A stretch of DNA of 64,000 nt from Pedobacter sp. SL55 (GTDB lineage: Bacteria > Bacteroidota > Bacteroidia > Sphingobacteriales > Sphingobacteriaceae), in assembly GCF_026625705.1 (NCBI RefSeq), contig NZ_CP113059.1, positions 3,596,001 through 3,660,000 on the forward strand, read 5' to 3'. The notes beneath the pieces were generated by a model, which searched no databases, was not told the DNA's origin, and saw only the letters and a program-made list of their open reading frames with translations. This document shows, one piece after another, positions 56,177 through 64,000 of this stretch. The first letter of the stretch is position 1; the number at the start of each line of letters is the position of its first letter. The position numbers were made by a program, and so were the translations under genes.

Positions 56177-57445
56177 ATGCATAAAAATGCGATTGTTTCT
56201 TTTAAAGGAACACAAAATATACAAGCGGAAATACAATTGACAGGCTCAAAAAGCGAATGTAACAGAGCACTGATCATTAAATCGTTGAGCAAAAATTTGG
56301 TAAAAGTAGAAAACTTATCCAACGCTGCCGACACCGTTACTTTAAATGCTATCTTGTCTGATTTAGATACACACGATAGTGACCGACAAAGTGCTAAAAC
56401 AGTAGATGTTGGTCCTGCTGGCACTGCAATGCGCTTTTTATCAGCCTATCTTTCTGCCAAAAACGGCAATTTTCTGTTAACAGGAACCGAACGCATGAAG
56501 CAACGTCCCATCGGGATTTTAGCGGATGCCTTAAAGGAAATTGGCGCAAATATCAGCTATGCAGAAAAAGAAGGATTTCCGCCTTTAAACATTAATGGCC
56601 CGTTAAACCAAGCAAGTTCGCGTATTAAAATCAAAGGCGATATTAGCAGCCAATACATTTCGGCTTTGCTGATGTTAGCCCCAACCCTACCACAAGGTTT
56701 AACTTTAGAAATTGTGGGCGAATTAACTTCTAAACCTTATGTAGAAATGACTTTGGCCATGTTGGCCGAATGTGGAATTTCACACGAGTGGAATGGGAAT
56801 TTAATCACTATCAGCCATCAAGCCTTCCAGCCTTCAACTTTAATTGTAGAGCCAGATTGGAGTGCTGCCTCTTATTGGTACAGCATTGTGGCCTTGGCAA
56901 AAGAAGCCCAAATCAGTCTTCCGCATTTGCGTGAGAAAAGTTTACAAGGCGATAGCCAAATCCAACAGATTATGGAGATTTTTGGCTTAAGCACTACTAA
57001 AACTGATAACGGAATTGCTTTTAAGAAAGATAGCGCAATAAAAGACACCGACAAAGTTTTAGACTTAAAAACATGCCCAGACTTAGCGCAAACCATTGTG
57101 GTTGTGGCAGCCGCTTTAGGCTTAAATATGGCATTTACAGGTTTAGAAACCTTAAAAATAAAAGAAACCGACCGAGTTGCTGCATTACAAAACGAGTTGG
57201 CTAAAATTGGTGTAAAGCTAAATGAAGATAACTTGGTTTACACTTTAGATTGTTCTGGACTGCATTTCCCTAAAAAAGTGAGCATTGCTACCTACGAAGA
57301 CCACCGTATGGCCATGGCTTTTGCTCCTCTAGCTTTACTAATTGAAGAGCTAGAAATTGAAGACTATAACGTAGTTGAAAAATCTTATCCTTATTTTTGG
57401 GAAGACTTGAAGAAAGTGGGCTTCTCTGTAGAAGAGCAAGGATAA
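56177..57445 (+). CDS. aroA: 5-enolpyruvylshikimate-3-phosphate synthase
   Basis: 422 residues; joins PEP and shikimate-3-phosphate. Seen: GSKSECNRALIIKSL near residue 24, GPAGTAMRFLSAYLS near residue 78, MKQRPIGILADALKEIGA, KETDRVAALQNELAKIGV near residue 325, YEDHRMAMAFAPLAL near residue 378. The lysine in GSKSE and Arg in DHRMAM are active-site residues. The N-terminal helix lacks the canonical GxxGT but keeps the substrate motifs. Follows the DAHP synthase gene, with the palindromic element between. Confidence 0.95.
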   Translation: MHKNAIVSFKGTQNIQAEIQLTGSKSECNRALIIKSLSKNLVKVENLSNAADTVTLNAILSDLDTHDSDRQSAKTVDVGPAGTAMRFLSAYLSAKNGNFLLTGTERMKQRPIGILADALKEIGANISYAEKEGFPPLNINGPLNQASSRIKIKGDISSQYISALLMLAPTLPQGLTLEIVGELTSKPYVEMTLAMLAECGISHEWNGNLITISHQAFQPSTLIVEPDWSAASYWYSIVALAKEAQISLPHLREKSLQGDSQIQQIMEIFGLSTTKTDNGIAFKKDSAIKDTDKVLDLKTCPDLAQTIVVVAAALGLNMAFTGLETLKIKETDRVAALQNELAKIGVKLNEDNLVYTLDCSGLHFPKKVSIATYEDHRMAMAFAPLALLIEELEIEDYNVVEKSYPYFWEDLKKVGFSVEEQG

Positions 57446-57574
57446 AGGAATAAAGAAAAAAGAAAGTTGTCAGTTTTCAATTAGCAGTTTGTCAGACTAA
57501 GCATGTCGAAGTCTAAACATTACAACTTTTCAACCTTAGAACAATTTAACAATAAAGCAATTCAACAATAAAAT

Positions 57575-58672
57575 ATGGCAGGCAACTCATTCGGACAAAT
57601 CTTTCGCATTACAACTTTTGGCGAATCTCACGGTACAGCAATTGGTGTTATTTTAGACGGATGTCCGGCAGGCTTAACAATAGATTTAGATTTTATCCAA
57701 TCGGAACTAGATAAAAGGAAACCTGGTCAATCTAAAATTACTACCCAACGCAAAGAAAGCGATACTGTACAAATCTTATCAGGAACTTTTGAAGGAAAAA
57801 GCACGGGCACCCCCATTGCCATGCTAATCCCTAACGAAGATCAACGCAGTAAAGATTATGGCCACAATGTGGATGTTTACCGTCCGAGCCACGCAGATTA
57901 CGTTTACGACGCTAAGTATGGCATTCGCGACCATCGTGGCGGAGGCCGTTCTTCGGCTAGAGAAACTGCTGCCAGAGTAGCTGCAGGTGCAATCGCAAAA
58001 TTATTATTGAAACATCATGGCATCGATATTTTTGCTCATGTTACGGCCGTAGGTAAAATTAACGCACCTAATTTAGAAAGTGATCACATTGCTAAACTTT
58101 TAGAACTAAGAGAAGCCAACATTGTGCGCTGTGCAGACCCAGCTACGGCAAATGAAATGATAGCGTTTATTGATAGCATTCGTAAAGATGGCGATACCAT
58201 TGGTGGTAAAGTTTCTTGTGTTATAAAAGGCTGCCCTGCTGGCTTGGGAGAACCCGTTTTCGATAAGCTACATGCTGATTTAGGTAAAGCAATGCTGAGC
58301 ATCAATGCTGTACACGGTTTTGAATATGGTTCTGGCTTTGAGGGTACAGAATTGAGAGGCTCGGAACATAATGATGTGCCATTGCCAAAAACTCAGGATC
58401 AAAACCGTTTTAAAACCATCACCAATCATGCTGGTGGCATTTTAGGTGGCATTTCTAACGGCATGGACATTACTTTTAAAGTTGGCTTTAAACCGGTAGC
58501 TACCATTATGCACAACCAACAAACCATTAATGCAGCTGGCGAAGCATCAGAAATTAAAGGCAAAGGCAGGCATGACCCATGCGTAGTGCCAAGGGCTGTA
58601 GTAATTGTAGAAGCAATGGCAGCTTTGGTTTTGGCAGATCACTTTTTAAGAAATAAATCTTCTCAACTTTAA
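57575..58672 (+). CDS. aroC: Chorismate synthase
   Basis: 365 residues; makes chorismate from EPSP with reduced FMN. Signatures: [20 protein letters not shown] near residue 10, [20 protein letters not shown] near residue 110 and [13 protein letters not shown] near residue 288, then [12 protein letters not shown]. It is the last of the shikimate block, 129 bases after aroA. A weak stem (TAAGTAA/TTACTTA) follows, without a T run. Nothing else is visible between 58673 and 58834. Confidence 0.97.
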   Translation: MAGNSFGQIFRITTFGESHGTAIGVILDGCPAGLTIDLDFIQSELDKRKPGQSKITTQRKESDTVQILSGTFEGKSTGTPIAMLIPNEDQRSKDYGHNVDVYRPSHADYVYDAKYGIRDHRGGGRSSARETAARVAAGAIAKLLLKHHGIDIFAHVTAVGKINAPNLESDHIAKLLELREANIVRCADPATANEMIAFIDSIRKDGDTIGGKVSCVIKGCPAGLGEPVFDKLHADLGKAMLSINAVHGFEYGSGFEGTELRGSEHNDVPLPKTQDQNRFKTITNHAGGILGGISNGMDITFKVGFKPVATIMHNQQTINAAGEASEIKGKGRHDPCVVPRAVVIVEAMAALVLADHFLRNKSSQL

Positions 58673-58834
58673 GTAAATGTAAAAGCTTACTTAGCGCTAT
58701 CAATCGTATTTTGGCGCTCTACCGGTTTTGGTTTTATTGCATTTTAAACGATTTATCAATATCCGTAGTTTTGGGTATTCTTAATTATTTTACCATTGCA
58801 TAAATTTATATTGTAAAATACAATCGAAAACAAT

Positions 58835-59878
58835 ATGAATAAAATTTTGAGAAGATGGTATTACTTATTATTCATTTACCCACTATTAATTGGTTGTCCG
58901 AGTAAAAAAACAGATCCAGCACCAGAAAAGCAAGCTACCGCCGAAGAAATTATGGTAGCTTGGGCGCAAGAAGTTGATTTCTCTAAAATTACTGTAAGTC
59001 CTGGCACTTGGAGTTATAAGGATATTATTTTTAACGATGGCAATGCTGCCCTTTTAGATAACGATAACCGCATTTTTTTTTCTTATGATAATGGCCTTAC
59101 TTGGACAGAACGTATAAAAATAACTTCAAATACAGTACAGTGCGTTGCTTTAAAACCAGATGGCGAAAAAATCTTTGTTGGTGGCGTTAGTTTGGGCCCC
59201 TATACTTTTGGGGCAAAATTTTGGGTTTACAATTCTCCTAAAAATGGCACAGCAAACTTAGATTATACAGCCGAAGCCTCACTTTCACAATTAAACGACC
59301 CCATTAACCACGATTTTCAACGTGCGGTTTGGAATGGCGATGGTTCTGTTTATGCCAGCTTTGGCCGCAGTAGCAAAACCAATGGTTTTTTTGGCAACAT
59401 CACTCCTGATGGACGTAAAATTTTCATCCGTCGTACGCCTTCGTTTTCGCGTATCAATGACAATACACCTACACAGGCGCCATCACACTGTGCTGGTTTT
59501 TACATCAAAAACAACAGCGAAATAACTACGCTGTGTACCTACGAATATATACCCTCTGGTATGACCAATGTACTTACTCCGTATCAATCTGGCAATAAAG
59601 GTTTTGGAAACAGTTGGCTCAACCTCTCGTTGTACTGGAAAGCCGACTTTGTTTACCATATTGGACAAGACCAAAGCGGAAAACACGCTGTATACGTATC
59701 GCAAGCCAACCGTTTGTTTTACGATGGAAAATACTTGATTACTCATAAAAACCTACTTGGCGAACTACAATGCGCATCAATAGACAATAACGGTTATTTA
59801 TGGGTAGGCACCAGTAACGGCCTCTACAAAGCCACTAAAAAAATACCCGATTTACCTAAAACTGTATTCGACAAATAA
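58835..59878 (+). CDS. Lipoprotein, sialidase/BNR-type propeller-like
   Basis: 347 residues. Lipobox-like YPLLIGC (then PSKK) near residue 21. Repeated blade-like segments: FFSYDNGLTWTERIKI, VALKPDGEKIFVGG, CASIDNNGYLWVGTSNGLYKAT, which contain Asp-box-like words of BNR propellers. No catalytic set is recognisable, so ligand binding is as likely as enzyme activity. A T9 run inside the gene (about 59073-59081) is intact. Confidence 0.7.
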   Translation: MNKILRRWYYLLFIYPLLIGCPSKKTDPAPEKQATAEEIMVAWAQEVDFSKITVSPGTWSYKDIIFNDGNAALLDNDNRIFFSYDNGLTWTERIKITSNTVQCVALKPDGEKIFVGGVSLGPYTFGAKFWVYNSPKNGTANLDYTAEASLSQLNDPINHDFQRAVWNGDGSVYASFGRSSKTNGFFGNITPDGRKIFIRRTPSFSRINDNTPTQAPSHCAGFYIKNNSEITTLCTYEYIPSGMTNVLTPYQSGNKGFGNSWLNLSLYWKADFVYHIGQDQSGKHAVYVSQANRLFYDGKYLITHKNLLGELQCASIDNNGYLWVGTSNGLYKATKKIPDLPKTVFDK

Positions 59879-59937
59879 GAAGTGGCCAAAATTTTTAATA
59901 TATTGAAATAATTAGCTACATAGTAAAACCTGCCAGT

Positions 59938-62040
59938 ATGAAAAATTTATTAACGATATTATTAATTGCCCTTACTGCATATAAAGTGCATGCCAATGAT
60001 AACCGGCCAAACAACCTTACAGATACGGTTAAAGGCTTAAAACTTGTACCACATTTACATCCGCAAATACCTATCAAAGACAACAACCGCTCGGTAACCA
60101 TCATTAATATTTACAACAAAGAATATGCAATTGTAGATAAAGAGGGAAAATTAGTTAAAAAGTTAAAAGACTTTAGCTACATAGATGTAGAGCCCTTTCA
60201 TCAAGGTTTTATGCTTACAGCTACACTAAATAAGGTTGAAATTATAGATGAAAACGGAAAAAACATACACACGATTAAGCTTGATAAAAAAATGGTGCAA
60301 AATGTGGCCCACGTTGGCGAAAACATGTTTGCAGTAGAAATTTATGGAAAAAAATGGGCTTATTTTGATAAACAAGGCAAACAACTAACCGATTTTATAT
60401 ATGGCGAACCTTCTGCCTTTGAAAACGGTTTAGCTTTATTTAGCAATTCGAGAGGTGTGATGGATAAAAACCTAAATCAAGTTATACCTTCAAATATATA
60501 CGATAAACTGATACTAAATTATACCGATAAAAATTTGATTTGGGCATCAAAACGCCAAAATTTCAAATCAAAAGTTGGATTGATAGACATTAATCAAAAG
60601 ATCATTATACCTTTCGATTATACTTACCTGACATACAAAGGTAAAGGACTATTCATGTACAGCAAATTAGATTATGCCTATTCCGAGGTTCCGCTTTCGG
60701 GCCTGCTAACTATAGAAAATAAAATCATTTCTGACGAAGTTTTACCAAGAAGCATGAGCGAATTTGCCGACGATGGCACCGCAAAAATGAAGTTCGGCAA
60801 CAAAGATTATGTAATTTTAACCAATGGTACATTTACCCCAAACGATGGAGAGCTAGAATTTCAAATTGCTAAAGCATCTATACCTGGTTACAATATCAAC
60901 CATTGGCAAACCACCATAAAAAACTTACAACTCGGGATTAAAAAAAACAATAATAAAGCAATAAAATTATACGACAGCCTAAAAAACGAACCCACATTTT
61001 TAGCTCACAACCCAGAAATCAAAGACGAACACGAAAAATCGTTAGAAAAAGAGGCTAATTTGGGAAATGTAAACAGTATGCATCATTTAGGGCTTGCCTA
61101 TTTAAAAGGCTCTAAACATTATCCAAAAAATACAGAAAAAGGGATACAGTGGCTTCAGCAGGCTAGCAATAAAAACCACCAAAAGGCCCTCTACGATTTG
61201 GTTTACCACTACATCAGAAACCTCGACGAGGTTAAAGCCCAAGAAGCATTAAGCAACTACAAAGGCCCTAAAAATTTTCAACTTGAGCAACTTTATGTTC
61301 CAGGAGGCCTATATCATACTTTGGCAAGATTTAGTGGCAAAGACGAGCAGAAACTAGAAAGCTACTACAGCAAAGCAATTGCTTTAGGCAATTTAGATGC
61401 GGCTTACGACTACGGTGTAAGACTAATTAGCAGTACCGATGCCAATAAAATAGCAAAAGGAATAAAAATAATGGAAAAGAACTGCCAAAAGGGACAAGTT
61501 AAGAGTATGACCATGTTAGGAAATTACTATAGCATTTATGCGAGCAACCCAACCAGGATAGATCGAAACAAATCTAACGCCTATTTTAACCTAGCCATAA
61601 ATAGTAGAAAAGCCTCAATTTCTGAAAAAAGAGAAGCCGAAATAGGTATTCTGGAAAACAGAAAGAACGAACCTTTAGCCGTTGGTACAATAATAGAGAT
61701 TAATAACCAGCGAAAAGCCATTGTTTTTAGAGACACGTTTGGTTTTAGAACCAATGATAATACCTATTACGCCTCTGCCCTATCTAACTATACCGATTTT
61801 AAAAATTATAACATTATTAAAGGAATAACTGGCACCAAAAAATGTGCAAGTTGCAATGGTACGGGTAAGCAACAAAAACAAGTAGTTTCTGGCTCTTACA
61901 CCACAAAAGATGTAACCTATAAAACCGGAAGTACCATTAGTGGCGATAAAAAGATAACCACCACAACTACACATAACACTTACAAGTCTGTAGACGAGAA
62001 ATGCTTGGTATGTAATGGAAACGGACTCGTAGCAAACTAA
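59938..62040 (+). CDS. Secreted WG-repeat/Sel1 protein with DnaJ-like CxxCxGxG motifs
   Basis: 700 residues. Signal peptide (LLTILLIALTAYKVHA), then WG-like repeats about 50-300 (EYAIVDKEGKLVKKL, KWAYFDKQGKQL, KVGLIDINQKIIIPFDY). Sel1/TPR-like repeats follow about 375-560 (NSMHHLGLAYLKGSKHYP, KGIQWLQQASNKNHQKAL). The last 60 residues hold two zinc-ribbon motifs CASCNGTG and CLVCNGNG, the CxxCxGxG type of DnaJ. This combination suggests a scaffold or stress-linked adaptor in the periplasm; no enzyme motif is seen. Start of a run of small secreted genes. Confidence 0.78.
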   Translation: MKNLLTILLIALTAYKVHANDNRPNNLTDTVKGLKLVPHLHPQIPIKDNNRSVTIINIYNKEYAIVDKEGKLVKKLKDFSYIDVEPFHQGFMLTATLNKVEIIDENGKNIHTIKLDKKMVQNVAHVGENMFAVEIYGKKWAYFDKQGKQLTDFIYGEPSAFENGLALFSNSRGVMDKNLNQVIPSNIYDKLILNYTDKNLIWASKRQNFKSKVGLIDINQKIIIPFDYTYLTYKGKGLFMYSKLDYAYSEVPLSGLLTIENKIISDEVLPRSMSEFADDGTAKMKFGNKDYVILTNGTFTPNDGELEFQIAKASIPGYNINHWQTTIKNLQLGIKKNNNKAIKLYDSLKNEPTFLAHNPEIKDEHEKSLEKEANLGNVNSMHHLGLAYLKGSKHYPKNTEKGIQWLQQASNKNHQKALYDLVYHYIRNLDEVKAQEALSNYKGPKNFQLEQLYVPGGLYHTLARFSGKDEQKLESYYSKAIALGNLDAAYDYGVRLISSTDANKIAKGIKIMEKNCQKGQVKSMTMLGNYYSIYASNPTRIDRNKSNAYFNLAINSRKASISEKREAEIGILENRKNEPLAVGTIIEINNQRKAIVFRDTFGFRTNDNTYYASALSNYTDFKNYNIIKGITGTKKCASCNGTGKQQKQVVSGSYTTKDVTYKTGSTISGDKKITTTTTHNTYKSVDEKCLVCNGNGLVAN

Positions 62041-62071
62041 CTTTAATAAAAACAAACTAAAATCATCTACT

Positions 62072-62437
62072 ATGTTAAAAAAAACACTGCTTTTGGCATT
62101 ATTTACGATATATAGCATTGCGTTAAATGCACAAATAAAAAAAGTACAATTGCTTGCCCACTGGCAACTCAGCCATTTTATAAATAAACAAATAAGTGAA
62201 AATGAACAGAAAAAAAGTTATGTGTTTATTGCTGATACACTAATATACAGCAGTGTACAGCGACAATTAAAAGGTACGTACCAACTAAATGAACAAACTG
62301 GCCAACTTGCGTGGCAGCCAACCTATAGTACAAGTCCTATTTTATTTACACTCATACACATTGATACCGACACCTTACATATTTCGCAACCCAGTATCAA
62401 TGCAACTATTGGTGTTTTAATACGTAAAAAACAGTGA
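62072..62437 (+). CDS. Small secreted protein of unknown function
   Basis: 121 residues with a signal peptide (LLLALFTIYSIALNAQ). Beta-rich remainder (LAHWQLSHFINKQ, SVQRQLKGTYQLNEQTGQLA) suggests a lipocalin-like fold. The stop overlaps the next gene's GTG start (GTGA), so they form an operon with the preceding WG/Sel1 gene. An intact A8 occurs near the start. Confidence 0.65.
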   Translation: MLKKTLLLALFTIYSIALNAQIKKVQLLAHWQLSHFINKQISENEQKKSYVFIADTLIYSSVQRQLKGTYQLNEQTGQLAWQPTYSTSPILFTLIHIDTDTLHISQPSINATIGVLIRKKQ

Positions 62438-63045
62438 GCTTAAAAATCATTACTTTTTATCTATTGCTTTTGCCTTTACAAATTTGTGCACAAAAACCCA
62501 TTACAGCCAAAGCAGCCTACACAAAAGCCAACAAGGCTAGTGCAATACAAAATTGGAACGAAGCGCTAAAATGGTACAAACTTGCTGCCCAAAAAGGCAA
62601 TGCCGATGCCATGTACAATTTAGGCTATATGTACGAAAGTGGCCAGGGCATAGACCAAAATTACCCAGAAGCAATGAAGTGGTATAGAAAAGCAATTGCA
62701 AAAGGACAAACCAACGCCATGGTAGCATTGGGTATTATTTACCAAAACCACGATAGCTATACCGAAGCCGAAAACTGCTTTAAACTCGCAGCAGATAAGG
62801 GCAATACCGATGCCGAAGATTTGTTGGGCTATTTTTACTTTATCAAAGAACGCTATAAAGAAGCATTGGTTTGGTTAAACAAAGCCGCTATCAAAAATAA
62901 ACCTATGTCTTTATACTACCTTGCCGAGATGTACTACAATGGTTACGAATTACAACAAGATCAAAAAAAGGCTAAACTTTATTTCGAAAAAGCAGCAGAA
63001 ATGGGAGAAGAAAATGCAATATCAAAACTTAAAACAATACAATAA
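62434..63045 (+). CDS. Secreted Sel1-repeat protein
   Basis: 203 residues from GTG 62434; the GTGA overlap and lack of an ATG support this start. Signal peptide (ITFYLLLLPLQICAQ), then four or five Sel1/TPR-like repeats with GNADAMYNLGYMYESGQGI, TNAMVALGIIYQNH and MSLYYLAEMYYNGY as clear units. Such repeats bind other proteins. Likely paired in function with the two genes before it. Confidence 0.82.
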   Translation: MSLKIITFYLLLLPLQICAQKPITAKAAYTKANKASAIQNWNEALKWYKLAAQKGNADAMYNLGYMYESGQGIDQNYPEAMKWYRKAIAKGQTNAMVALGIIYQNHDSYTEAENCFKLAADKGNTDAEDLLGYFYFIKERYKEALVWLNKAAIKNKPMSLYYLAEMYYNGYELQQDQKKAKLYFEKAAEMGEENAISKLKTIQ

Positions 63046-63352
63046 ACCTATCTAAAGCAATCTAGCAACTAATTACAGAATTACTTTATTTGGCATTTAT
63101 ATTAGCTTAGCTTATGTGCAAATTTGGTAGCAAGTACAGAAACAGAGGCTTATCAAGTAAAAACTAAAGAAATCTTATTTCTGCGAGATGACCCAAAGAT
63201 TTTACTTCTTAACGTTTTTCGTAAATTGTTTAGCTTATTTGTTTTTCAATGATTAACTAAAGTAAAACATTAAATACCGACTAGTACAATTATATCAAAA
63301 CCGCCTCAAAAAAAACTATACAAACCCAACCCTTGCCAAACCTAGCTTATAG
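63046..63352. other. 307-base AT-rich gap
   Basis: I see no ORF, hairpin or promoter with convincing form. It separates the Sel1 operon from the next gene. Confidence 0.5.
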
Positions 63353-63910
63353 ATGAAAAGTCAAAACCCACATCAACTAGCCTACGAGCAAAATAAATTA
63401 GCCAAAGAAATTTGGCATCAAAAAAACACAGTTTTAGTTTACCAGAGCAAACGTGAAAATGCGCTATGGTTTGTAAGTGTCATTAGTTTAGTAACCTCCT
63501 GCATTATTAACTATCTGGTTTGTACTGGAAAAATAAGTAATACCGACTTTTCTTCGCAACTATCTTATATTTTTTGGATGATAGCCTTTATAATTGCCGG
63601 CAATTTGCTAATGATAGTTTTATTGTGGATGCATGGAAAGTACCTTATAATGCTATCTATTTTACCTAACCAAATGATAGCAGTTACCAGCTGGAGCATT
63701 TGGGGCAAGCACCAAACAAAAACCTATACCAAAGCTAATTTCTGTGGCCATGTTAAGAGTTATGATGGTAAAAGCAATTTTTACAATATACCATCGGTTA
63801 ATGCTCCTTTTGTTAAAATAAAAACGCTGCAAGGAAAAGTGTTTATAGTAGATTTACAAGGCGAATTTCCGCAAGGTATGCAAACATTTCTTGCTATTTT
63901 TAAATCATAA
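63353..63910 (+). CDS. Membrane protein of unknown function
   Basis: 185 residues; two membrane segments about 42-62 (ALWFVSVISLVTSCIINYLV) and 72-98 (LSYIFWMIAFIIAGNLLMIVL). The C-terminal half is soluble (VKSYDGKSNFYNI, VKIKTLQGKVFIVDL), beta-rich, and could be a PH-like domain. No motif identifies its role. The last 90 bases of the window hold no further gene that I can see. Confidence 0.65.
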   Translation: MKSQNPHQLAYEQNKLAKEIWHQKNTVLVYQSKRENALWFVSVISLVTSCIINYLVCTGKISNTDFSSQLSYIFWMIAFIIAGNLLMIVLLWMHGKYLIMLSILPNQMIAVTSWSIWGKHQTKTYTKANFCGHVKSYDGKSNFYNIPSVNAPFVKIKTLQGKVFIVDLQGEFPQGMQTFLAIFKS

Positions 63911-64000
63911 AACAAAGTCGATAAAAACTTAAATAACGTAAGTTCGGGATAAGAAAATTATGCTAATTGCTAGCGATAGCGCTTAAAATCTTCGTTCAGC

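Overview
The window reads as chromosome of a member of the Bacteroidota, most likely a Sphingobacteriaceae (Pedobacter-like) soil or freshwater bacterium. Evidence seen: a SusC/SusD pair with a FecI/FecR-type sigma/anti-sigma pair, a protein with a type IX secretion (T9SS) C-terminal sorting domain, a DUF3822-rsmD-coaD neighbourhood, TAnnTTTG-type -7 promoter elements, few Shine-Dalgarno sequences and an AT-rich background. No marker gene here fixes the genus.

Layout. 1-5.8 kb (minus strand): assimilatory sulfate reduction operon: sulfite reductase, uroporphyrinogen-III methyltransferase (cobA), a siroheme-synthase/TauE fusion and APS reductase (cut by the window edge), preceded by a leader peptide with tandem Cys codons plus a terminator, and by an Rrf2 regulator. 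5.9-6.9 kb: 152-bp tandem repeat and an orphan Vsr endonuclease. 7-10.3 kb: LytS/LytTR two-component pair and another histidine kinase. 10.3-15.4 kb: RecD-like helicase (frameshifted), DUF3822, rsmD, coaD, a lipoprotein, an ECF sigma factor with its overlapping partner (frameshifted). 15.4-42.2 kb: a segment bracketed by a degenerate copy of a tRNA 3' end and the intact tRNA(CAU). It holds a T9SS beta-helix protein, a polysaccharide utilization locus (sigma, FecR, SusC, SusD, FAD oxidoreductase, GH-A glycosidase, surface lipoprotein, GH3, second FAD oxidoreductase, CstA), a nonsense-mutated secreted protein, a RAYT transposase with REP-like palindromes, and a 5'-truncated RHS toxin with a candidate immunity gene. 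42.3-51.7 kb: HAD phosphatase, Mpo1-like protein, catalase-peroxidase, Rnk-like factor, twin micro-membrane proteins, a 7TMR-DISM kinase/LuxR regulator pair and proline dehydrogenase. 51.8-58.7 kb: shikimate/aromatic block (S4 protein, aroB, a toxin-antitoxin pair, pheA, DAHP synthase-chorismate mutase, aroA, aroC), with a leader-peptide attenuator before pheA. 58.8-64 kb: secreted proteins with beta-propeller, WG and Sel1 repeats.

The most interesting signals are the two amino-acid-responsive attenuators. One has a 22-codon leader with Cys-Cys before sulfite reductase; the other has a 20-codon leader with nine aromatic residues before pheA. Each is followed by a strong intrinsic terminator and a possible competing antiterminator pairing. 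Other strong candidates are the RHS toxin with a methyltransferase-like C-terminus and the tRNA-bracketed segment.

Caution on sequence quality: six genes are broken by seven single-base length changes in short homopolymers. In three of them an A7 run would need to be A8. This looks more like residual indels in the assembly than seven real mutations, but slippage at the A7 sites cannot be excluded from sequence alone.
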